22,850 nt of DNA from Gammaproteobacteria bacterium (GTDB lineage Bacteria; Pseudomonadota; Gammaproteobacteria; Thiohalomonadales; Thiohalomonadaceae). Shown in pieces: positions 16,229-22,386 of this stretch. Under the pieces are notes generated by a model that was not told where the DNA came from, searched no databases, and worked only from the letters and a program-made list of their open reading frames with translations. Within the stretch, counting starts at the first letter, position 1. Every line of letters begins with the position of its first letter. Made by a program: the position numbers and the translations under genes. The stretch lies in NCBI GenBank assembly GCA_026193675.1, contig JAPHSO010000115.1, positions 1-22,850 on the forward strand, in the 5' to 3' direction.

Positions 16229-17584
16229 ATGTCAATGACTCCCAAGGAGATCGTCTCCGAACTCGACAAACATATTATTGGTCAGGATGGCGCCAAACGT
16301 GCAGTGGCGATCGCCTTGCGAAACCGTTGGCGTCGAAGTCTGGTCGATGCGGATCTGCGCAACGAGATTACGCCAAAGAACATTTTAATGATTGGTCCTA
16401 CCGGTGTTGGTAAGACCGAGATTGCCCGGCGTCTTGCCAAGCTGGCCAATGCACCTTTCATGAAGGTTGAAGCGACAAAATTTACCGAAGTTGGTTATGT
16501 TGGCCGCGATGTTGAGTCGATTGTGCGCGATCTTGTCGATATCTCAATAAAAATGGTGCGTGAGCAGGAGATGGCCAAGGTAGAGTATCGTGCCTTTGAA
16601 GCGGCTGAGGAGCGGATCCTCGATATTCTACTTCCCCCGGCGCGAAGCGGTGGTTTTGACGAGATGGAGGAGGGTGCTGCCGGCGAGAGCCGGAGTGAGC
16701 CCGAAAATGCCACCCGCCAGAAATTCCGCAAAAAATTGCGAGAGGGTGATCTCGACGACAAGGAGATTGAGGTTGAGGTGAGCGCTTCACCGATCGGTGT
16801 CGAGATTATGGCCCCACCCGGAATGGAGGAGATGACCAGCCAGCTACAGGGTCTGTTTCAGAACATGGGCGGCAAAAAGACCAAAAAGCGTAAATTGAAG
16901 ATCAAGGATGCGATTAAGCAGATCTCTGATGAAGAGGCGGCCAAGCTGATCAATGAAGAGGATCTAAAGACCCTCGCTGTCGATGCTGTAGAGCAAAACG
17001 GTATCGTCTTTCTCGATGAGATGGACAAAATTACCGGCCGTTCCGACTCTAAGGGTGGTGCCGATGTCTCTCGTGAGGGTGTACAGCGCGATCTGTTGCC
17101 ACTGGTTGAGGGATCGACCGTCTCCACCAAGTACGGCATGATCAAGACGGACCATGTTCTGTTTATCGCCTCGGGTGCCTTCCATCTCTCCAAGCCATCC
17201 GACCTGATCCCCGAGCTACAGGGGCGTCTACCGATACGGGTTGAGCTTGATGCCCTCGGTGTGGATGAGTTTGTGCGCATCCTTACAGAGCCCGATGCCT
17301 CCCTTACCGAGCAGTATCAGGCGCTGATGAAGACCGAGGGTGTAACCCTGGAGTTCAGCGAGAGCGGCATTGCACGAATTGCTGAGATCGCCTGGCAGGT
17401 GAACGAAACCACTGAAAATATCGGTGCACGACGTCTACATACGGTTGTTGAGCGCCTGCTGGAGGAGATCTCTTACAACGCCTCAGAGTGCGATGGTGAT
17501 AGTGTTCTGGTCGATGCGGACTATGTGGATCAGCAGTTGGGTGACCTGACACAGGATGAGGATTTGACCAAATATATCCTCTAA
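16229..17584 (+). CDS. hslU: ATP-dependent protease ATPase subunit HslU
   Basis: 451 residues. AAA+ unfoldase that feeds substrates into HslV. Walker A GPTGVGKT is at residues 56-63 and Walker B IVFLDEMDK has Asp263-Glu264. The intermediate I-domain spans roughly 100-230, with acidic and lysine-rich stretches (KKTKKRKLKIKD). The sensor region GRLPIRVELDAL and the arginine-bearing NIGARRLHTVVERLLEEISY follow. The C-terminal tail ends LTKYIL, the hydrophobic peptide that docks between HslV subunits. The gene is intact and of normal length, and its start lies three bases after the hslV stop. Confidence 0.97.
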   Translation: MSMTPKEIVSELDKHIIGQDGAKRAVAIALRNRWRRSLVDADLRNEITPKNILMIGPTGVGKTEIARRLAKLANAPFMKVEATKFTEVGYVGRDVESIVRDLVDISIKMVREQEMAKVEYRAFEAAEERILDILLPPARSGGFDEMEEGAAGESRSEPENATRQKFRKKLREGDLDDKEIEVEVSASPIGVEIMAPPGMEEMTSQLQGLFQNMGGKKTKKRKLKIKDAIKQISDEEAAKLINEEDLKTLAVDAVEQNGIVFLDEMDKITGRSDSKGGADVSREGVQRDLLPLVEGSTVSTKYGMIKTDHVLFIASGAFHLSKPSDLIPELQGRLPIRVELDALGVDEFVRILTEPDASLTEQYQALMKTEGVTLEFSESGIARIAEIAWQVNETTENIGARRLHTVVERLLEEISYNASECDGDSVLVDADYVDQQLGDLTQDEDLTKYIL

Positions 17585-17664
17585 ATAACCCTATAGTTTG
17601 AATTTAGCGGGTATCGCCTAAACCTTACCCCTTTGTAGAAAAGTAAAAACATTCGAGAATCACT

Positions 17665-18024
17665 ATGTCAAAACATATCCCAACCGGCATCACCCTGCAT
17701 AAGGGGGCCAAATCTTTAGAGCTCGATTTCGATGGTGAGAAATTTAATCTTCCTTGTGAATATCTGCGCGTCTACTCCCCCTCGGCTGAGGTGCGTGGAC
17801 ATGGCCCCGGCCAAGAGACGCTTCAACTCGGTAAAGAGGATGTCAATATTGAGAAGATCGATCAGGTCGGCACCTATGCGATCGGTATCGATTTTGATGA
17901 TGGCCACAACAGTGGTATCTACGATTGGGAACTCCTCTATGATTTGGGTGTAAACTACGACAAACACTGGCAGGACTATCTGGATCGCCTCGCAGCAGCA
18001 GGCCATAACCGAAAAGTCGATTAA
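17665..18024 (+). CDS. DUF971 (gamma-butyrobetaine hydroxylase-like N-terminal) protein
   Basis: 119 residues. The whole protein is a DUF971 domain: PTGITLHKGAKSLELDF, then FNLPCEYLRVYSPSAEV, VGTYAIGIDFDDGHNSGIYD and the ending WELLYDLGVNYDKHWQDYLD. The domain also forms the N-terminus of gamma-butyrobetaine hydroxylase, but stand-alone copies have no proven role. It lies between hslU (80 bases upstream) and ubiE (46 bases downstream), a gene order often seen in Gammaproteobacteria. The ATG at 17665 is the natural start; the binding site is weak (CGAGAA). Confidence 0.88.
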   Translation: MSKHIPTGITLHKGAKSLELDFDGEKFNLPCEYLRVYSPSAEVRGHGPGQETLQLGKEDVNIEKIDQVGTYAIGIDFDDGHNSGIYDWELLYDLGVNYDKHWQDYLDRLAAAGHNRKVD

Positions 18025-18070
18025 ACTGCCGATTTAGAACCACTAAAAAGAGAGAGGCGCGGTAACAGGT

Positions 18071-18820
18071 ATGAGTGAAGGCAAAACAACCCATTTCGGT
18101 TTTCAGGATGTTCCTGTAGAGGAGAAGGCGGGTAAGGTTGCCGAAGTATTCCATTCTGTTGCGGATAAATATGATGTGATGAACGACCTGATGTCGTTCG
18201 GCATCCATCGTCTCTGGAAGCGCTACACCATTGAAATGAGTGGTGTGCGTAAGGGTCACAAAGTGCTCGACATCGCCGGAGGTACCGGTGACCTTGCCGC
18301 CAAATTCTCGGAGATTGTCGGTGACTCGGGTGAGGTGGTGCTCTCTGACATCAATGGCTCTATGCTGGGTGTGGGACGTTCGCGCATGATCGACAAGGGT
18401 CTATTGAGCAATATCGATTACGTACAGGCCAACGCCGAATGTCTCCCCTTCCCCGACAACTACTTCGACTGCATCACCATCGCCTTTGGTCTTCGCAATG
18501 TGACCGAAAAGGCCAATGCGCTTCAATCGATGTACCGCATCGTCAAGCCGGGTGGGCGGGTGCTGGTGCTGGAATTTTCCAAGCCACAGTCCCCACTTCT
18601 TTCAAAGGTTTATGATCTCTACTCCTTTAAAATACTGCCTAAAATCGGCGAAATAGTCGCGAACGATAGTGAAAGCTACCAGTACCTCGCGGAGTCAATT
18701 CGTATGCACCCTGATCAGCAGACCCTGAAGGATATGATGCTGGATGCCGGTTTTGAGCAGTGTGATTACCATAATCTGACTGGCGGTATTGTCGCGCTAC
18801 ATCGAGGTTTCAAATTTTAA
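18071..18820 (+). CDS. ubiE: Ubiquinone/menaquinone biosynthesis C-methyltransferase UbiE
   Basis: 249 residues. UbiE methylates the ring of 2-polyprenyl-6-methoxy-benzoquinol in ubiquinone synthesis and demethylmenaquinol in menaquinone synthesis, using S-adenosylmethionine. The family N-terminus is present (KAGKVAEVFHSVADKYDVMN DL region). The SAM-binding motif VLDIAGGTGD is at residues 65-74. Later family blocks are ANAECLPFPDNYFDCITIAF, FGLRNVTEKANALQSMYRIV and GRVLVLEFSKPQSPLLSKVY. The end TGGIVALHRGFKF is complete. It begins the ubi part of the cluster. Confidence 0.96.
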   Translation: MSEGKTTHFGFQDVPVEEKAGKVAEVFHSVADKYDVMNDLMSFGIHRLWKRYTIEMSGVRKGHKVLDIAGGTGDLAAKFSEIVGDSGEVVLSDINGSMLGVGRSRMIDKGLLSNIDYVQANAECLPFPDNYFDCITIAFGLRNVTEKANALQSMYRIVKPGGRVLVLEFSKPQSPLLSKVYDLYSFKILPKIGEIVANDSESYQYLAESIRMHPDQQTLKDMMLDAGFEQCDYHNLTGGIVALHRGFKF

Positions 18821-18833
18821 CGGCACGTTCATC

Positions 18834-18930
18834 TTTTACCCCATAACTGCGTTATTTTCGTAATCGAGAGGTCACATATTGCATCTATGCTCACATTCTC
18901 CATGCCAAAATGTCCTGTTCTGGAATAAAA
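18834..18930. repeat. 97-nt long imperfect palindrome between ubiE and the RDD gene
   Basis: The arms read TTTTACCCCATAAC at the left and GTTCTGGAATAAAA at the right, complementary at 11 of 14 positions. Complementarity continues inward with mismatches and small bulges (an ATTTT/AAAAT block, a GAGA/TCTC block) to the centre GCATCTATGC. The whole element can fold into one long hairpin beginning 14 bases past the ubiE stop. Its size and terminal inverted repeats resemble a palindromic intergenic repeat or tiny non-autonomous element. No coding frame is inside. Copy number cannot be judged from this window. Confidence 0.5.
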
Positions 18931-18977
18931 TCTAAACATGCTGGTTTTATTTAAATATTCTGACATGGGGGTGCCAG

Positions 18978-19538
18978 ATGCAGGATGAACAGGCTGATGA
19001 TAGGCAAGAGAGTGGTGATGAATGGGCTGCCGCTGCTGAAGAGGCAGGGATCCCTACTGAGCATGACTTCATAGAATATGCCGGTTTCTGGCGAAGAGTT
19101 GCGGCCAGTCTGATCGACACCATTCTGCTGGTCATCGTGCTGGCACTCTTGGCAATTCCCCTCGGATTTATCGGTATGCCGGTGATGGGTGGCGGTATGG
19201 TTGGAGGGATTCTGCTTCAATATGTTTTCCCAATGGTGATTGTGGTCGCTCTATGGCTCAAATTTGGCGCGACACCCGGTAAGCAGCTTTTGGACTGTGT
19301 GATTGTTGATGCGCGTAGCGGCCACCCCCTTAGAACCGGCCAGGCGATTTTGCGCTATATCGGTTATTACGCCTCATCTATTCCCCTCTTGCTCGGATTT
19401 GTCTGGGTCGCCTGGTCTCCTCGCAAACAGGGTTTTCATGACTATATCGCCGGTACGGTGGTGATTCATAAAGCGGAGCGCCATCAAGACCCGGAGGCCG
19501 ATAAGTCGATTGAGGCTTTCCTAAAGGATCACCAGTGA
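18978..19538 (+). CDS. RDD family membrane protein
   Basis: 186 residues. An acidic soluble N-terminus (about 1-35) leads into the RDD domain: YAGFWRRVAASLIDTILLVI carries the Arg and first Asp. A glycine-rich second helix region follows, with LWLKFGATPGKQLLDCVIVD, the GQAILRYIGYY segment and a final helix (about 132-150) with AWSPRKQGFHDYIAGTVVIH. Three or four membrane helices in total. RDD proteins are poorly understood; some affect ion balance. The ATG has a GGGGGTG binding site. Its TGA overlaps the GTG start of ubiJ by four bases (GTGA), implying translational coupling. Its presence between ubiE and ubiJ is unusual, since these genes adjoin in E. coli. Confidence 0.9.
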   Translation: MQDEQADDRQESGDEWAAAAEEAGIPTEHDFIEYAGFWRRVAASLIDTILLVIVLALLAIPLGFIGMPVMGGGMVGGILLQYVFPMVIVVALWLKFGATPGKQLLDCVIVDARSGHPLRTGQAILRYIGYYASSIPLLLGFVWVAWSPRKQGFHDYIAGTVVIHKAERHQDPEADKSIEAFLKDHQ

Positions 19539-20134
19539 TCACCACTGCAATCCTGGCAGCGGCCGAACAGGCGGTTAACCGTACTCTGGAGCTTGATCCG
19601 AAAGTGCTGCTGAGACTCGAGTCTATCGCAGGCAAGATTATTGCCATTGAGTTTGAGGGGATTGGAGAGCGAATCTTCATCCGCCCTCATGCCAAGGGGC
19701 TCGATCTGATGGGGGACTACGATGGTGCAGTTGATACAACCTTGCGTGGTACACCGATGGCGCTACTGCGTATGAGCAACGGCAAACCGGGTGAAGGGCT
19801 GTTTGGTGATGGAGTGACTATCACGGGCGATATTGAGCTGGGGCAGCGCTTGCAGCGGATCTTTGGGGCGCTCGATATCGACTGGGAGGAGCACCTGTCG
19901 CACCTCAGCGGTGATATTATTGCCCACCAGCTTGGTGAGGGATTTAGAGCGCTCAAGCGCTGGAGCCGACAAAACAACCGGTCATGTGAACGGGATATCT
20001 CGGAATATCTGCGTTACGAGACCGATTCCCTCCCCCTCGACTGGGAGGTGAAAGAGTATCTGGATGGTGTCGATCTGATTCGTAGCGACCTGGATCGACT
20101 TCAGGCTCGCGTAGAACGTCTTAGTAAAGAATGA
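19535..20134 (+). CDS. ubiJ: Ubiquinone biosynthesis accessory factor UbiJ (SCP2-like domain)
   Basis: 199 residues. About residues 15-115 form an SCP2-type lipid-binding domain (GKIIAIEFEGIGERIFIRPH, DTTLRGTPMALLRMSNGKPG, VTITGDIELGQRLQRIFGAL). The C-terminal third is charged and helical, ending in a coiled coil (DLIRSDLDRLQARVERLSKE). UbiJ organises the soluble Ubi complex and binds ubiquinone intermediates. The start is a GTG at 19535 overlapping the RDD stop, with AAGGA six bases upstream. The position ahead of ubiB is the standard ubiEJB order. The stop is followed within five bases by an inverted-repeat element. Confidence 0.92.
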   Translation: MITTAILAAAEQAVNRTLELDPKVLLRLESIAGKIIAIEFEGIGERIFIRPHAKGLDLMGDYDGAVDTTLRGTPMALLRMSNGKPGEGLFGDGVTITGDIELGQRLQRIFGALDIDWEEHLSHLSGDIIAHQLGEGFRALKRWSRQNNRSCERDISEYLRYETDSLPLDWEVKEYLDGVDLIRSDLDRLQARVERLSKE

Positions 20135-20138
20135 TTAT

Positions 20139-20233
20139 GGGGTCGGAGTCGTTCTCAGTAGATATTTGGGCTGTAATGGTCACCTCCCCGCGTACAGTTG
20201 CACCGCATTTTGTGTTTAAACGACTCCGACCCC
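20139..20233. repeat. 95-nt element with perfect 13-bp terminal inverted repeats between ubiJ and ubiB
   Basis: GGGGTCGGAGTCG (20139-20151) and CGACTCCGACCCC (20221-20233) are perfect inverted copies enclosing 69 bases. The interior has a further imperfect AATG/CATT pairing around a C+G-rich centre. TGATT occurs on both sides (20132-20136 and 20235-20239), but not flush with the repeat ends. It lies in a polycistronic interval, so the transcript would carry a stable 13-bp stem just ahead of ubiB. It looks like a small non-autonomous element; the type is not certain, and no transposase gene is in the window. Confidence 0.65.
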
Positions 20234-20277
20234 TTGATTGGGCAAATGTAAGAAAATAGCGAGAAGATTACAAAATA

Positions 20278-21942
20278 GTGAATTACATCCTTCAATTTTT
20301 CAGACTCTTCCATATTAGCTGGGTACTGGTACGCCACGGTCTTGATGAGATCCTCTTCGCTTCACACCTGTTTCGTCCCCTCCACTTTCTACGCTGGATC
20401 GCCTTTTGGCGTGTTTTGCGCAATAAAAATCTGAATCATGGTGTCAGGCTGCGTCGTGCCCTGATTGATCTGGGGCCCATCTTCGTCAAATTTGGACAGA
20501 TCCTCTCTACTCGACGTGACCTGTTGCCCGACGATATTGCCGATGAGCTGGCCAAACTGCAGGATCGGGTTCCCCCCTTCCCTACCGATGAGGCAAAAAG
20601 GATTATTGAAGAGTCCTTCAAGCGGCCGATGAGCGAGCTGTTTCGGGAATTTAGTGAGACGCCCCTTGCATCCGCATCGATTGCCCAGGTCTACACCGCA
20701 GTCCTAACTGACGGTCGTGAGGGTGTGGTTAAGGTGCTACGTCCCAATATTGAGCCGGTGATTCGACGTGATATCGGTCTGCTCTATATTCTTGCCAGCA
20801 ATCTTCAACGCTTCTGGGCCGATGGTCGCCGTCTGCGTCCGGTTGAGGTGGTGCATGAGTTTGAGAAGACCATACTGGATGAGCTCGACCTGATGCGCGA
20901 GGCCGCCTCGGCCGCCCAGATTCGCCGCAATTTTGAGGGCTCCGAGCTTCTCTATGTTCCGGAGATCTATTGGGATCATTGCCGCAAAAAGGTGATGGTG
21001 ATGGAACAGCTGCACGGTATGCCGATGGGGGATATCCCCGCCATCAAGGCAGCAGGCACCGATATGAAGCGGCTTGGTGCCCAGGGCGTAGAGATCTTCT
21101 TCACCCAGGTGTTTCGCCATAACTTCTTCCACGCCGATATGCACCCAGGCAACATCTTTGTTGAAGATCTCGGCAATGGTAAGGCGCGCTATCAAGCGGT
21201 CGATTTTGGTATCGTCGGCACCCTCAGCCATGAGGATCAGCGCTATCTGGCCGAAAATTTCATCGCCTTCTTCCGCCGTGACTACCATCGCGTCGCTGAA
21301 CTTCATGTTGAGTCGGGATGGGTGCCGAGTGATACCCGTGTTGATGAATTTGAGGCGGCGATTCGTACCGTCTGTGAACCTATCTTTGAAAAGCCACTCA
21401 GCGAGATCTCCTTTGGTCAGGTGTTATTGCGTCTGTTCCAGACGGCGCGCCGCTTTGATATGGAGGTTCAGCCACAACTGGTACTACTGCAGAAGACGCT
21501 GCTCAATATTGAAGGTCTCGGTCGCCAGCTTTATCCACAACTTGACCTGTGGGATACCGCCAAGCCCTTCCTTGAACAGTGGATGAGCGAACAGCTCGGT
21601 CCCAAATCTTTTGTTAAAAAAATGCAGAAAGAGTTACCACAGTGGGGCGAGGCGCTACCCGAGATCCCCTCCCTGCTCCACTCCCTGCTTAAACAGGCAC
21701 GTGATGGCCAGATACCTCTTAAACTCAATGATGAGTCGATGGATAAAATTCGGCGAGAGATCCGTGAGGCCAATCGAAGGAGCATCGCAACCACCACCGG
21801 TATTGGACTCATAATCAGTGCCGTCGTGTTGCTGGCTCTTGATGGACATGCCCAGCCGATGCTTGCCGGTGCCCCGGTGCTGACCTGGGTGTTGGGTATC
21901 GCCGGCCTGCTGTCACTACTTTCAATTTCAAACAGGAATTAA
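20278..21942 (+). CDS. ubiB: Ubiquinone biosynthesis protein UbiB (atypical kinase/ATPase)
   Basis: 554 residues, close to the family length. UbiB is a membrane-anchored ATPase of the ABC1/ADCK family needed for ubiquinone synthesis. Visible motifs: KxGQ (KFGQ, 71-74), the alanine-rich loop ASASIAQV (131-138), VVKVLRP with Lys152, the catalytic HADMHPGN (285-292) and DFG (309-311). Two C-terminal membrane helices (about 505-550) anchor the protein. The start is a GTG at 20278; the reading MNYILQFFRL, then VLVRHGLDEIL aligns with the known N-terminus, and the binding site GAGAAG is weak. The stop is 19 bases from the putative cassette junction. Confidence 0.95.
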   Translation: MNYILQFFRLFHISWVLVRHGLDEILFASHLFRPLHFLRWIAFWRVLRNKNLNHGVRLRRALIDLGPIFVKFGQILSTRRDLLPDDIADELAKLQDRVPPFPTDEAKRIIEESFKRPMSELFREFSETPLASASIAQVYTAVLTDGREGVVKVLRPNIEPVIRRDIGLLYILASNLQRFWADGRRLRPVEVVHEFEKTILDELDLMREAASAAQIRRNFEGSELLYVPEIYWDHCRKKVMVMEQLHGMPMGDIPAIKAAGTDMKRLGAQGVEIFFTQVFRHNFFHADMHPGNIFVEDLGNGKARYQAVDFGIVGTLSHEDQRYLAENFIAFFRRDYHRVAELHVESGWVPSDTRVDEFEAAIRTVCEPIFEKPLSEISFGQVLLRLFQTARRFDMEVQPQLVLLQKTLLNIEGLGRQLYPQLDLWDTAKPFLEQWMSEQLGPKSFVKKMQKELPQWGEALPEIPSLLHSLLKQARDGQIPLKLNDESMDKIRREIREANRRSIATTTGIGLIISAVVLLALDGHAQPMLAGAPVLTWVLGIAGLLSLLSISNRN

Positions 21943-21948
21943 TTATTT

Positions 21949-21967
21949 ATCTAACGTAATGTTAAGT
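21949..21967 (+). other. attI-like junction / cassette insertion point
   Basis: ATCTAAC (21949-21955, fits RYYYAAC) and GTTAAGT (21961-21967, fits GTTRRRY) are inverted core boxes separated by five bases, the arrangement of an integron attI simple site. The crossover would be between G21961 and T21962. It may instead be a non-integron secondary site that accepted a cassette. Either reading makes 21962 the first base of the first cassette. Confidence 0.5.
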
Positions 21968-22380
21968 AAAAACACAAAAGGAAGAATATGAAAAAGTATC
22001 TAGGTTTAGTGATTTCTGCAGTGACAATATCAGTCTATTTAAGTACAGCTAGCGCGGTGACCTACTGGCCCCCAACATTAACCGATTGGAGTTTATCGCT
22101 TAATAATGGGGTTGCATACATTACTTCTTCACAATTCGCTTCACATTGTTCTCACAATCGAGGGCAAATCAAAATGGATGGCACCGAATTCAACAAAGCT
22201 CAGTATGCCTACGCCATGTCTGCAAAAGCTAGAGGAAAAAAAATGGCATATGTTGTCGATGACGTACAAACCACTTGTGTTATCTATGGTTTACAGGAAG
22301 TCGATTGACTTGTTACTTAACAATGCGCTTCATTGGAAGGTTTTCTCACTGGTGCTCATAAATTACTGCTGAGCATGGCG
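21962..22380 (+). mobile_element. Putative integron gene cassette 1
   Basis: 419 bases containing one gene (21988-22308) and, immediately after its stop, an attC-like site. The cassette starts TTAAGT, so its circular form would carry G|TTAAGT, exactly complementary to its own left core box ACTTAAC (22315-22321). This self-match is what cassette excision chemistry predicts. Base composition is more A+T-rich than the preceding genes. Confidence 0.6.
21988..22308 (+). CDS. Small secreted protein, putative integron cassette product
   Basis: 106 residues, family not recognised with confidence. The Sec signal peptide has hydrophobic LGLVISAVTISVYLS and a likely cleavage after Ala23 (ASA). The 83-residue mature part has two cysteines (Cys54 and Cys97), well placed for a disulfide in the periplasm or outside. 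A central helix AQYAYAMSAKARGKK leads into a strand MAYVVDD and the second cysteine strand TTCVIYGL. This layout is loosely like small disulfide-bonded OB-fold proteins such as AB5-toxin B-subunit relatives, but that is only an impression. An AGGAAG binding site lies just upstream. It is the only gene in a putative cassette, whose attC begins 7 bases after the stop. Confidence 0.8.
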   Translation: MKKYLGLVISAVTISVYLSTASAVTYWPPTLTDWSLSLNNGVAYITSSQFASHCSHNRGQIKMDGTEFNKAQYAYAMSAKARGKKMAYVVDDVQTTCVIYGLQEVD

Positions 22381-22386
22381 TTAGCA
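22315..22386 (+). other. attC-like recombination site (59-base element)
   Basis: 72 bases. The left core box R'' is ACTTAAC (22315-22321) and is followed by AATGCGC; the right core box is GTTAGCA (22380-22386), preceded by ATGGC. TAACAA at the start and GGCGTTAG at the end are typical attC borders. TAAC/GTTA pair, and one base inside, ATGC (22323-22326) pairs with GCAT (22373-22376) with unequal spacers, as in L''/L'. A strong inner stem TGCTCA/TGAGCA (22353-22358 and 22370-22375) overlaps one L strand. The right box is not a perfect GTTRRRY, because it belongs to the next cassette. Confidence 0.62.

Noticed and set aside
17603..17622. Possible terminator after hslU (TTTAGCG ... CGCCTAAA)
   Set aside because: The stem is imperfect and no T-run follows; the downstream DUF971 and ubiE genes run in the same direction.
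20155..20337. 60-codon minus-strand frame across the ubiJ-ubiB inverted-repeat element
   Set aside because: It overlaps the start of ubiB antisense and crosses the inverted repeat; no sign of a real protein or transposase.
22106..22372. 88-codon frame overlapping the first cassette gene and running into the attC-like site
   Set aside because: It lacks a good binding site and has no domain, while the overlapping frame has a clear signal peptide and binding site.
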